From positions 186,001-250,000 of the forward strand of contig NZ_JMLQ01000002.1 in the NCBI RefSeq assembly GCF_000686025.1: a stretch of 64,000 bases of DNA, read 5' to 3'. The first letter of the stretch is position 1. Each line of letters starts with the position of its first letter. This DNA is from Rhodococcus sp. UNC23MFCrub1.1 (GTDB lineage: Bacteria > Actinomycetota > Actinomycetes > Mycobacteriales > Mycobacteriaceae). This document shows positions 35,109-42,899 of this stretch, piece by piece. The notes beneath the pieces were generated by a model. It made no database searches, was not told the DNA's origin, and saw nothing but the letters and a program-made list of their open reading frames with translations. A program made the translations under genes and the position numbers.

Positions 35109-36074
35109 TCAGGAGGCGACGTTCGCGCGCTCCCGTGCGTGGCGAGAGAGTGATCCCAGGCGAGAGAACTGGGCGGCGGCGGAGTGCTCCAGGCCTCGCA
35201 GCCCGTCCTCCACGTGGTGCAGAACGGTGGCGAGGTCGAGTGCGGGCACCGAGGAGGAGAGCGTCACCACGGTGGCTGCGCCGACACGGCACACGGTGGC
35301 GGTGACGGAACGCGCGTCCTCCGCGATGTGCGGTCCGAAGGACAGAAGGTCGGGCGTGTCGACCCCGGACGGCGGGACCGGCATGTCCGCGACGAGCAGA
35401 GCGGTGACGGGTGACGTCCCGGCCGGAACCGCGCGCCGCACGGCGGTGGAGACGACCGTCGACACCACGTCCGCGATCGTGGTCTGACCGAGTCCCGCGG
35501 AGATCTGCTCGAGTCGGACGGTGGGGAACTGCGCGACGAGTGAACGGGCGTCACCCAGTGGTGCCGGGTACGCCGGCGCGTCGGCACCGTCGAACGGTCG
35601 GTACGCGTGGCGTGCCACGGGACCACCCGGACGAGCGGGACGGCCGGGAGCGAGGACGGTCTCGACGATGCGGGTGATCGTGCGCGACTCGACGGGCTCG
35701 ACTGCGGAGCGGAACACGGCGACTGCCGATCCGCTCGGCACCGCATCGAAGCCCGACACCTCGGTGAAGACGTCGAGGCACCACGGTGCGTCGGTCGACG
35801 GGTGCGCGGCGTCGAGAAGCGCGACGACGGTGCCGGCCGCGACGCCCGGCGCGTGGACGGTCACCCGGGCGTGCTCGTCGGTTCCGAGCAGACCTGCCTC
35901 CGCGGCGAGGTCGGTCAGGTGCCTCGACATGCGATCCGGCGTGGAGCTCTCGGATCCCGGACGCACGACGAACACGTGACGGCGGAGAGACGTGGGTGCA
36001 TGCGTCCAGACGCCGACGGATGCGCGAGGGGTGTCCGTCGTGGTGACGGGAGTGCGGCTGTGTCGGGGCGCCAT
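35109..36074 (-). CDS. Degenerate WS/DGAT-like protein lacking the catalytic HHxxxDG motif
   Basis: A protein of 321 residues that still aligns with its neighbour at 36125-37585. The segment SAVAVFRS corresponds to ATVVIFRS, but the HHSAIDG that should follow is replaced by AVEPVES (residues 124-130). The N-terminal RDALN/ES motif and several internal blocks are also missing; paralogues have about 480 residues. The frame is intact over its full length, so this looks like a maintained pseudo-enzyme and not simple decay. The ATG at 36074 follows GAAGGA by 6 nt; a GTG at 36128 overlapping the upstream stop is the alternative. It is the second gene of an operon with the active copy, so a regulatory or partner role is possible. 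Confidence 0.7.
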   Translation of the reverse strand: MAPRHSRTPVTTTDTPRASVGVWTHAPTSLRRHVFVVRPGSESSTPDRMSRHLTDLAAEAGLLGTDEHARVTVHAPGVAAGTVVALLDAAHPSTDAPWCLDVFTEVSGFDAVPSGSAVAVFRSAVEPVESRTITRIVETVLAPGRPARPGGPVARHAYRPFDGADAPAYPAPLGDARSLVAQFPTVRLEQISAGLGQTTIADVVSTVVSTAVRRAVPAGTSPVTALLVADMPVPPSGVDTPDLLSFGPHIAEDARSVTATVCRVGAATVVTLSSSVPALDLATVLHHVEDGLRGLEHSAAAQFSRLGSLSRHARERANVAS

Positions 36075-36124
36075 GGCGTGTCCTTCGGTGTGCGGGTTCG
36101 GGCTGCGGAACGAGTGAGAGGACG

Positions 36125-37585
36125 TCACGGCGAGACCGTGATCGTCGTGGGGGTGACGGCGGCCTGCGCCGCCGGAGGATCGGCGTCGCGCGGAGCGACC
36201 GCCGCCTCCAGACGGTCGAATGCGGTGTGGATGTGGCGTATGTATCGAGCGGTGTCCGGCATCGCGTCGTCCACGGACGTGACCGACACGAACATCGACG
36301 CGCCGAAGGTCGCGACGGCGTGCGCCAGAGCCACTCCGGTGACGGTGGGGAGGGGCCCGAAGACGCCCACCATGGGTGATCCGGCGATCGTGACTCCGCC
36401 CACGCCGTACGGCACGTTGGTGATCATCGTGTTGGTGGCGACCCGTGCCGGTGCGGCCGGTGACCTCATGGTCTTGCCCAGCAACGCCATCAGCGGCGCC
36501 GGCATCACGGTGAGCGGATGCGCCGGCAGCCGGGTGGCGACAGCGGTGGCGTGGTCCTTGGCCCGCGACGCCGACGCGTGCACGGCCCGCAGGCGCACCA
36601 CCGGGTCGATCACATCGGTGTGCAGCGACAACGTCGCGACCGCGATCCGGTTGGCGTTGGTGCTCTCCCCCATGGCGCGCGTGCTCACCGGGATGGTGGT
36701 GCCCAACGAGTCGGTGGGCAGCTCACCGTCCTCCGCGAGATACGCGGACAGCGCGAGCGAGACGACCGTGACCATGACGTCGTTGAGAGTGACGCCTCCG
36801 GCCCTGTTCTTCAGTGCGCGGACACGGCTCATCTCGAAGAACGTCATGTCGAAGACCATCGACGGGCGTACTCGACGGTTGAAGCGCGTGGCGGGGAAGG
36901 ATTCGTGCGCTGCGGTGCCGGAGTCGGACGAGGCCTTCAGTGCGCGGGCCGCCGTTCGCCGCCGCAGCGCCGCTCCCGTGAGGGTCACGATGTCGCGCGG
37001 AAGTGCGCGTGCCGCTCGGACGGGACCCGGGACGTCCACCGCAGTGTCCGGGTCCACGCGCGGTGTCGGGTTCGGGCCGAAGACGCGGTTCACCAGTTCG
37101 ACGGACCCCATGCCGTCGATCGCGCTGTGGTGGCTCCGGAAGATCACCACGGTGGCGCCCTCGGCCACCCCGTCGATGCCGGTGACGTCGAGGACGAAGT
37201 GGAACTGCCACGGCGGGCGTTCACGCGGCAGCCGTGTGGTCGTGAAGTCGGTGATCATCGACACGAGCAGGTCGCGGCTCTGTCCCGCCGGCGGCGTGTG
37301 CACGTACACGTGCTCGGTGACGTCGACCTCGGTCGGTACCCAGTGAGGGAACGCCAGGTTCGCGGGGACCGACACCAGCCGCCGGGTGAAGAGCGGGTCG
37401 AGCGCGAGGATGCCGCGCCCGAACTCGGCGGCATCGGCGACGGAGCGCACGGACGCGCCGTCGGCCAGGACGTAGCAGTGCACCACGGCGGCGGACGTCA
37501 GCGGCGACTCGAAGAAGAAATTGAGGGCGTCGCGTGCGTGCATGGCGGTACCACGTTCGGCCGTGCCCCGACGTGCCATGGTCAT
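36125..37585 (-). CDS. WS/DGAT-family acyltransferase (copy 3)
   Basis: A 486-residue enzyme with HHSAIDG near residues 152-158, preceded by VVIFRS, and the helix NDVMVTVVSLAL. The ATG at 37585 has GAAGGG upstream; a second ATG two codons later is equally usable. It carries the family N-terminal motif ARDALNFFFES. It heads an operon with the degenerate paralogue at 35109-36074. An AT-rich promoter region with the GAACGTTC palindrome lies just upstream. Expected to transfer an acyl chain from CoA to an alcohol; the acceptor is unknown and could be a hydroxyl of the NRPS product. Confidence 0.85.
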   Translation of the reverse strand: MTMARRGTAERGTAMHARDALNFFFESPLTSAAVVHCYVLADGASVRSVADAAEFGRGILALDPLFTRRLVSVPANLAFPHWVPTEVDVTEHVYVHTPPAGQSRDLLVSMITDFTTTRLPRERPPWQFHFVLDVTGIDGVAEGATVVIFRSHHSAIDGMGSVELVNRVFGPNPTPRVDPDTAVDVPGPVRAARALPRDIVTLTGAALRRRTAARALKASSDSGTAAHESFPATRFNRRVRPSMVFDMTFFEMSRVRALKNRAGGVTLNDVMVTVVSLALSAYLAEDGELPTDSLGTTIPVSTRAMGESTNANRIAVATLSLHTDVIDPVVRLRAVHASASRAKDHATAVATRLPAHPLTVMPAPLMALLGKTMRSPAAPARVATNTMITNVPYGVGGVTIAGSPMVGVFGPLPTVTGVALAHAVATFGASMFVSVTSVDDAMPDTARYIRHIHTAFDRLEAAVAPRDADPPAAQAAVTPTTITVSP

Positions 37586-37628
37586 GTTCCGGCCCTTCAG
37601 CGATGTGATGAAGGGGAAAGCTACTCCG

Positions 37629-37644
37629 ACCGAACGTTCTGTAC
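37629..37644. promoter_or_regulatory. Candidate operator centred on GAACGTTC upstream of acyltransferase copy 3
   Basis: ACCGAACGTTCTGTAC contains the perfect 8-bp palindrome GAACGTTC within a nearly symmetric 14-mer. It lies about 44 bp upstream of the acyltransferase start in a locally AT-rich stretch. It differs by one base in 14 from the element at 32172-32185. Interpreted as a shared regulator binding site. Confidence 0.4.
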
Positions 37645-37688
37645 AAGCTTTATGCCCGTTTTTACGCTGTAACAAAACTGTAGGCATG

Positions 37689-39137
37689 CTAAGCAACGGT
37701 GGCGACGGACGCGCGCTCGCTGGTGTCGGTCGCGACCGCGAGCGTGTCCAGCGCCGAGGCGAGCAGTGCCGTGTAGTGGTCGACGTCCGGCATCAGGGCG
37801 CGGTGGGACACCGCGGTCAGGCACATCCGACCGCCGGCCGACACGACGACGTGCGCGAGTTGGACCCCCTCCACCACGGGGAGGGGTGCGAACACGCCCG
37901 TCACGGGCGCGCCCGCCAGCTCCATCCGGTCGTTGCCGTAGGCGATGTTGGAGATCAACGTGTTCGTGCCGGTCGTCGTGGGGGCAGCGGGGCGGCGGGG
38001 CATCAGTCGAGCGATCGCCGCCAGGAGTGGGGCCGGTGCCGAGTTCATGGGATGGGAGGGGAGGCTGCGGAGCCGCGTCGCGAGGTCGGACTTGCGGTCG
38101 CGTGCTGCCGCGGAGACCGCGCGCAGACGGTCGACCGGATCTGCGACGTCCGTGAACAGATCGACCACGGCGATCGCGAGCTGGTTCGCGGTCTCGCCCG
38201 TCGTGTCGACGGTGCGCACGTTGACGGGGAACGACGCCCCGAGGCTCGTGGCCGGGAGCTCGCCGCCCAGGTAGTCCGACAGCGCGATCGACACCACTGT
38301 CATGACGACGTCGTTCACGGTCGCGCCAGGCACGGCGGATTTGATCGCGCGAACACGATCGAGGTCGAACCACGCCATTCCGAACGTCATGTCCGGAGCG
38401 AGATTTCGATTGAAACGCGTGGCCGGGTAGTGATGGGCGGTGGGTCGCTGTGCAGGGTCGAGCTGCCGGACCGCACGCCACCGGCGGACACCGCGGCCGG
38501 CGAAACCGGCGAACTCGCGGGGAAGCGAACGAAGAGCAGCGAACGGGGTCGGCACGATGATGCTCTCGCGGTCGAAGACGTCGTTGCGGTGCGCCGAGAC
38601 GTCCGCGGACGGCGGGGCCAGCATCCGGTGTACGAGCGACGTGGTGCCCATCCCGTCGATGGCGCTGTGGTGCACCTTGAGGAGGAGCACACTGCCGCCC
38701 TCGGGAACGCCCGGTACTCCGCGCAGACCTGTCACGAGGTGGATCTGCCACGCGGGGACGTCGAAGTCGAACGGCGTGCTCGAGGCGTCCATCACTCGTC
38801 GACGCAGGAAGTGGTCCGGATGCTCGTCGGCCGCGGAAGCATCGTGGACGAACACGTGCGCGCGGACGTCGACGTCGCACTCGACCCACACGGGAAAGGC
38901 GAGGTCGGCGATCGTCGTCCGCAGGCGACGCCGGAACAGAGGGTGGAGGTCGAGCACGCTTCGCGCGAAGCGCTCGACGTCCGCAAGCGTGCGGAGCGAT
39001 CCGTCCGAGCGGGCGGCGTCCACGACGATGCCGTGCACGATGGTGCCCGGCGTGCGCTCGCTCTCGAAGTAGTAGTTCAGCGCGTCCCGCGGTGCCATCG
39101 GCTCACCCACCGCGGAGGTATGTCGTCGTGTCGCCAT
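37689..39137 (-). CDS. WS/DGAT-family acyltransferase (copy 4)
   Basis: A 482-residue protein with HHSAIDG near residues 156-162, preceded by LLLKV, the N-terminal motif PRDALNYYFES and the helix NDVVMTVVSIAL. The ATG start lies at the edge of a 246-bp region divergent from the mycolyltransferase-like gene. It is the last of the acyltransferase set in this locus and its sequence is clearly diverged from the others, so the set was not created by recent duplication. A CGTTCGG half-motif related to the operator candidates is present at 39195-39201. Confidence 0.87.
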   Translation of the reverse strand: MATRRHTSAVGEPMAPRDALNYYFESERTPGTIVHGIVVDAARSDGSLRTLADVERFARSVLDLHPLFRRRLRTTIADLAFPVWVECDVDVRAHVFVHDASAADEHPDHFLRRRVMDASSTPFDFDVPAWQIHLVTGLRGVPGVPEGGSVLLLKVHHSAIDGMGTTSLVHRMLAPPSADVSAHRNDVFDRESIIVPTPFAALRSLPREFAGFAGRGVRRWRAVRQLDPAQRPTAHHYPATRFNRNLAPDMTFGMAWFDLDRVRAIKSAVPGATVNDVVMTVVSIALSDYLGGELPATSLGASFPVNVRTVDTTGETANQLAIAVVDLFTDVADPVDRLRAVSAAARDRKSDLATRLRSLPSHPMNSAPAPLLAAIARLMPRRPAAPTTTGTNTLISNIAYGNDRMELAGAPVTGVFAPLPVVEGVQLAHVVVSAGGRMCLTAVSHRALMPDVDHYTALLASALDTLAVATDTSERASVATVA

Positions 39138-39383
39138 CGGAAGTACCGCCTTCGTCTCGGTCGGGGCCGGAACGCTGTCACCGGGCCGCAGCCTCGTTCG
39201 GCCGCCTGTACCCGATGATCGCCCTGTTTCAGGCCCGTGTTACCGGAATGACGAATCTTCTTGCTCGTGCATGGCCGCACGCCCGTCTGTGACGTCGCCT
39301 AGAGTGCGAGGCGATGGGGCGCATGACACTGCTGTGACGGCAGTGCACTGTCGCCGGGAGTGCAGTGCGAGAGGGATACGACG

Positions 39384-40418
39384 ATGACGTGGACACGACG
39401 GCCGATCACCGCTCTGGTCGCCGCTGCGGTGGTCGGTGCGCTCATGACGGCCACCCCCACCGTCGCCCGAGCCGACGACGCACCGATCGCCGCGGTCGAG
39501 ACCGGCTCGGGTGCGCGGGTGGAGAGCGTGGAGTTCGTCGGCGGTCAGCAGTACCTCGTCACCGTGTACTCGCCGTCGATGGATCGGTCGGTTCCGCTGC
39601 AGGTGTTCCGGCCCGCCGACACCTCGGCCCCGCGCCCCACGTACTACCTGCTCAACGGGGCGAGTGGCGGCGAGGATCCGTCGAGCAACTGGCCAGATCA
39701 GGCCGATGTGTCCACCTTCTTCGCGGACAAGAACGTCAACGTGGTCGTGCCCAAGGCCGGCGCCTTCAGCTATTACACCGACTGGGTCGCGGACGACCCG
39801 GAGCTCGGCCGCAACAAGTGGGAGACCTTCCTGCTGGACGAGCTGCCCCCTCTCATGAACCGCTCGCTCGGAACGACGGGTACCCAGGCCGTCGGCGGCA
39901 TCTCGATGGCGGCGAGCGCGGTCCTGATGTTGGCCGCCGATCGACCCGGCTTCTACTCGTCGGTCGCGTCCTTCAGCGGCTGTGCCGGCACGTCGGACGA
40001 CCTGGGCCGCGCCTTCGTCAAGCTCGTGGTCGAGGCGCGCGGCGGGGGCGACACGGAGAACATGTGGGGACCCGACGACGGTCCGGAGTGGGCGGCCAAC
40101 GACGCGTTGCTCAACGCGGACAAGCTGCGCGGCACTCCTCTCTACGTCACCACGGGAAGTGGGCTGCCCGGCTTCGACGAGACTCTCCAGAGTGCCCGCA
40201 TCGCAGGGGACGTCCCCGCACTGATCAACCGGGTCGTCGTGGGCGGCGGCATCGAGTCGATCACCAACACGTGCACGCGGACGTTCGCGGAGCGACTGGC
40301 GCAACTCGGCATTCCGGCCACGGTGAAGTTCCGAGACAACGGAACGCATTCCTGGGCCTACTGGCAGGAGGACCTGCACGAATCCTGGCCCATGGTGGCG
40401 GCGTCCCTCGGAGTCTGA
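39384..40418 (+). CDS. Secreted mycolyltransferase-like esterase (antigen 85 family)
   Basis: A 344-residue secreted alpha/beta hydrolase. The N terminus is a clear signal peptide (MTWTRRPITA, a hydrophobic core, cleavage after VARA near residue 30). The nucleophile is Ser174 in GGISMAAS and the catalytic histidine is His322 in THSWAYW, matching the HSWxYW of antigen 85. The ATG at 39384 has GAGAGGG 7 nt upstream. Antigen 85 enzymes exchange mycolates between trehalose monomycolate and cell-envelope acceptors, and mycolate-bearing actinobacteria carry many paralogues. Here it follows the lipopeptide-type locus and may be independent of it. The exact acceptor is unknown. Confidence 0.88.
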   Translation: MTWTRRPITALVAAAVVGALMTATPTVARADDAPIAAVETGSGARVESVEFVGGQQYLVTVYSPSMDRSVPLQVFRPADTSAPRPTYYLLNGASGGEDPSSNWPDQADVSTFFADKNVNVVVPKAGAFSYYTDWVADDPELGRNKWETFLLDELPPLMNRSLGTTGTQAVGGISMAASAVLMLAADRPGFYSSVASFSGCAGTSDDLGRAFVKLVVEARGGGDTENMWGPDDGPEWAANDALLNADKLRGTPLYVTTGSGLPGFDETLQSARIAGDVPALINRVVVGGGIESITNTCTRTFAERLAQLGIPATVKFRDNGTHSWAYWQEDLHESWPMVAASLGV

Positions 40419-40505
40419 TTCTCCGGCTGTGCGCCACGGCCGCGAGCGTGTCGAACTTTGCGGCGCGTCCCCTTATTGTCGACGGTGGAAAGGGGGTCGC
40501 CGATC

Positions 40506-41396
40506 ATGACATTGCAGGGGACGGTCACCAGTCTCGTCATTCCTGTCCTCGACGAGGAGGACTACATCGCAGCGTGTCTCGATCACGTGTTGCCGCAGAT
40601 CGACGAGTTGTCCGAGGTCATCGTCGTGGACAACGGGTCGATGGACGACACGGTGCAGATCGTGAAGGAGTACGCGGCGCGCGAGCCGAAGATTCGTCTC
40701 GTGCACGAACCGCGAAAAGGATTGTTCTTCTCCCGTAATACGGGTTTCCGGGAAGCGACATCGGACATCATCGGGCGTATCGACGCGGACACCCGAATCG
40801 GCGCCGGATGGGTGTCCGCCGTGAAGCAGACATTCCGGGACGCGGATTCCGATCTCAATCTCGGTGGTATCACGGGATTGAGCGCGCCCTACGACTCACC
40901 GTTCACCAGGTCGAAGAAATGGCTCGTCGACGCGCTCGTCCGGGCGAAGGTTCTGGGCAACGGCATGAAGATCGACAACATGCACGGCGCCAACATGGCG
41001 GTGCGGCTGGAGGCCTGGGACGCGGTCCAGGACAAGCTGACGTCCCGTTCCGACGTGCACGAGGACATCGACTTCGCGCTGTGTCTCATCGAGGCCGGCT
41101 ACTCCATCGTCCAGCCCACCGAGATGTGGGCCGACATCTCGCCGCGGCGCGCGTTGACACCGCCGCTGCAGTACACGTCGTTCGTCAAGGCCGGCATCAC
41201 CAGTTTCGAGATCCACGGTCGCTCCAACTGGTCGTTGCGGTGGCTCGTCGCACCGGTCACCTGGCTCTCGCATGCGGTGTTCTGGTTCCCGTACCGCGCC
41301 TACGACCCTGTTCGCCGGTCCTTCTCGCCGAGACGTCTGCTCACCGAGCGCACCTTCCGGCCGGCAGCGCTGTCGGAAGCACCTCCCGGGAGCTGA
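40506..41396 (+). CDS. Family 2 glycosyltransferase
   Basis: A 296-residue GT-A fold glycosyltransferase. It opens with the nucleotide-sugar binding strand SLVIPVLDEEDYIAACL, followed by VIVVDNGSMDDT, the metal-binding RIDADTRIGAGW and the catalytic-type VHEDIDF. The ATG at 40506 is preceded by AAGGGGG. A hydrophobic C-terminal stretch (LVAPVTWLSHAVFWFPY) suggests membrane association. It lies 88 bp after the mycolyltransferase-like gene on the same strand. It could glycosylate a cell-envelope lipid or the NRPS-derived product; the sugar donor cannot be read from sequence. Confidence 0.85.
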   Translation: MTLQGTVTSLVIPVLDEEDYIAACLDHVLPQIDELSEVIVVDNGSMDDTVQIVKEYAAREPKIRLVHEPRKGLFFSRNTGFREATSDIIGRIDADTRIGAGWVSAVKQTFRDADSDLNLGGITGLSAPYDSPFTRSKKWLVDALVRAKVLGNGMKIDNMHGANMAVRLEAWDAVQDKLTSRSDVHEDIDFALCLIEAGYSIVQPTEMWADISPRRALTPPLQYTSFVKAGITSFEIHGRSNWSLRWLVAPVTWLSHAVFWFPYRAYDPVRRSFSPRRLLTERTFRPAALSEAPPGS

Positions 41397-41416
41397 CCGA
41401 CAGCAGAGCACCGGAA

Positions 41417-41524
41417 GTCACCGCGGGCAGGCCGGAGGCCGGTCGGAAGTCACCGCAGGCAGGCCGGAGGCCGGTCGGAAGTCACCGCGGGCAGGCCGGA
41501 GGCCGGTCGGATGTCACCGCGGGC
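41417..41524. repeat. 32-bp tandem direct repeat, three full copies plus a partial one
   Basis: Units at 41417-41448, 41449-41480 and 41481-41512 begin GTCACCGCGGGCAGG and differ at only one or two positions. The start of a fourth copy runs from 41513 into the 3' end of the DUF4442 gene, supplying its stop. The unit lies between two convergent genes, where a terminator is expected. A 24-bp core also occurs at 126-149. Confidence 0.9.
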
Positions 41525-41990
41525 TGACCCACACGGTGATGTCGGCGTGGACGACCTCGGTGCCGCCGGCGTCGCGCAGGCTGACCGGGATGACGAGTTC
41601 CACGCCGCTGGTCACCGATTCCCAGTCCGGCCGATCGTCGAGCAGCGCGGTGGCGGTGAGCCCGGATCTGCCGGGGGCCAGGTACTGGACGTTCATGCCC
41701 TTGGGGATCCACCGGTGGGTCGTGGGGATCGTCGCCTCGGCGAGCATCCCCATCGCCACCTCGGCCAGATTGCAGGCCGCGATGGCGTGGAAGGTGCCCA
41801 GGTGGTTGTGCACTCCGAACCACGTGGGCCCGGAGACCACGCACCGCCCGGGGGCGAGCTCCCGTACGCGGGGGAGGACCGTGGCGAAGAAGGGCACGCG
41901 GACACACATTCCCGCGGAGAACGCCAGGGAGCGGGTGATCCCGCCGGGGAGTCGCTGCCAGAGCGCGTACGTGCTGGTGACCGTTGCCAT
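41514..41990 (-). CDS. Hotdog-fold DUF4442 protein (thioesterase-like)
   Basis: A 158-residue protein with the hotdog-fold pattern of DUF4442: GPTWFGVHNHLGTFHAIAAC, then NLAEVAMGMLAEATIP, related to acyl-CoA thioesterases such as YiiD. The start is the ATG at 41990. It probably acts on an acyl thioester, but the family has few characterised members. Its last codons and stop overlap the 32-bp tandem repeat, so the repeat may have expanded from, or inserted next to, the gene end. It is the last gene before the ribosomal S10 promoter. Confidence 0.75.
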   Translation of the reverse strand: MATVTSTYALWQRLPGGITRSLAFSAGMCVRVPFFATVLPRVRELAPGRCVVSGPTWFGVHNHLGTFHAIAACNLAEVAMGMLAEATIPTTHRWIPKGMNVQYLAPGRSGLTATALLDDRPDWESVTSGVELVIPVSLRDAGGTEVVHADITVWVSPR

Positions 41991-42140
41991 GGCTGCACCT
42001 TACTCGGCGGTAAGTTGGTCGGGCGCGGTAAATCCGCGCGCTGACCGGTCGTCCGCGCTGGTTGCACCACGTGCGGATGGGTACCACCTGCGCGGATCGC
42101 TGCGATCGACCGTGCGTTCCGGCCGCGGTACCGCCTCGAT

Positions 42141-42182
42141 TTGAACTCGACCCCCGGCGTGGGTAATACTGTTCGGGTTGCC
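42141..42182 (+). promoter_or_regulatory. Promoter of the S10 (rpsJ) operon with GGTTGCC start-site element
   Basis: A -35 TTGAAC (42141-42146), 18 bp, a -10 AATACT (42165-42170), exactly 5 nt, then GGTTGCC (42176-42182). The same -10/5 nt/GGTTGCC arrangement precedes rplN and rpsH. Transcription would begin at about 42177, leaving a leader of about 400 nt before rpsJ. Confidence 0.65.
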
Positions 42183-42579
42183 TTGACCGAGGTGATCTCT
42201 GTTGTGCGTGTTGCGACGTGATCTCGCGGTCGAGGTATGCGACGAGAACGACATGCAGTGATTGCGCCGGCACGATGGGCGCATCCGGTCCGCGTTCTCC
42301 CGCCGGTCGAGTTCGGGCCGAGGGAGAAATCATGTGCGGGAATGCGACACGCCCGACCGCGTGGACCGGAGAACCATGACAGATGAACAGCGGCAACGGA
42401 TTCCTCCTGGCTACGCGTGTGCGTGGATGCGAGAGTCCGCCACGTTCGTCCTCATGGATGCGCCTCGCGCTCGGCTTCATGCCGGCGTCGGGTCAGCACA
42501 CTGCCGGGTTCTCCGGATCGACATCCGGAGACGAGAGACCTGACCAACGGTTAACCAGGGCAAGGAAGAGGACATAAGC
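42183..42579 (+). promoter_or_regulatory. Long 5' leader of the S10 operon, with a stable hairpin at 42511-42530
   Basis: About 400 nt without a convincing gene. At 42511-42530 there is a perfect 8-bp stem (CTCCGGAT/ATCCGGAG) closed by a CGAC loop, 50 nt upstream of the rpsJ start. Long leaders of S10 operons are known sites of ribosomal-protein feedback in other bacteria (L4 in E. coli); whether this one acts so is inference. AGGAAGAGGAC just before 42580 is the rpsJ ribosome binding site. Confidence 0.5.
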
Positions 42580-42885
42580 GTGGCGGGACAAAAGATCCGC
42601 ATCAGGCTCAAGGCCTACGACCACGAGGCGATCGACGCGTCCGCGCGCAAGATCGTCGAGACCGTGACCCGCACCGGGGCACGCGTGGTCGGACCTGTGC
42701 CGTTGCCCACCGAGAAGAACGTGTACTGCGTCATCCGTTCGCCGCACAAGTACAAGGACTCTCGCGAGCACTTCGAGATGCGCACGCACAAGCGACTCAT
42801 CGACATTCTCGACCCGACGCCGAAGACGGTCGACGCGCTCATGCGCATCGACCTGCCGGCAAGCGTCGACGTCAACATTCAGTGA
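42580..42885 (+). CDS. rpsJ: 30S ribosomal protein S10
   Basis: 101 residues starting at GTG ([20 protein letters not shown]) after a strong AGGAAGAGGAC. It has the S10 hallmarks [20 protein letters not shown] and [21 protein letters not shown]10 is part of the 30S head and, as NusE in other bacteria, of transcription antitermination complexes. First gene of the S10 operon; the length is normal for actinobacteria. Confidence 0.98.
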   Translation: MAGQKIRIRLKAYDHEAIDASARKIVETVTRTGARVVGPVPLPTEKNVYCVIRSPHKYKDSREHFEMRTHKRLIDILDPTPKTVDALMRIDLPASVDVNIQ

Positions 42886-42899
42886 GCGCGGAGACAACC

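Noticed and set aside
42262-42577. Small plus-strand ORFs in the rpsJ leader
   Set aside because: Overlapping frames without a good ribosome binding site or family resemblance, lying inside the predicted untranslated leader. Kept only as leader sequence.
42882-42899. Upstream GTG start for rplC overlapping the rpsJ stop
   Set aside because: It would add MSAETT before the usual L3 start, and the GGAG motif is correctly spaced for the ATG at 42900.
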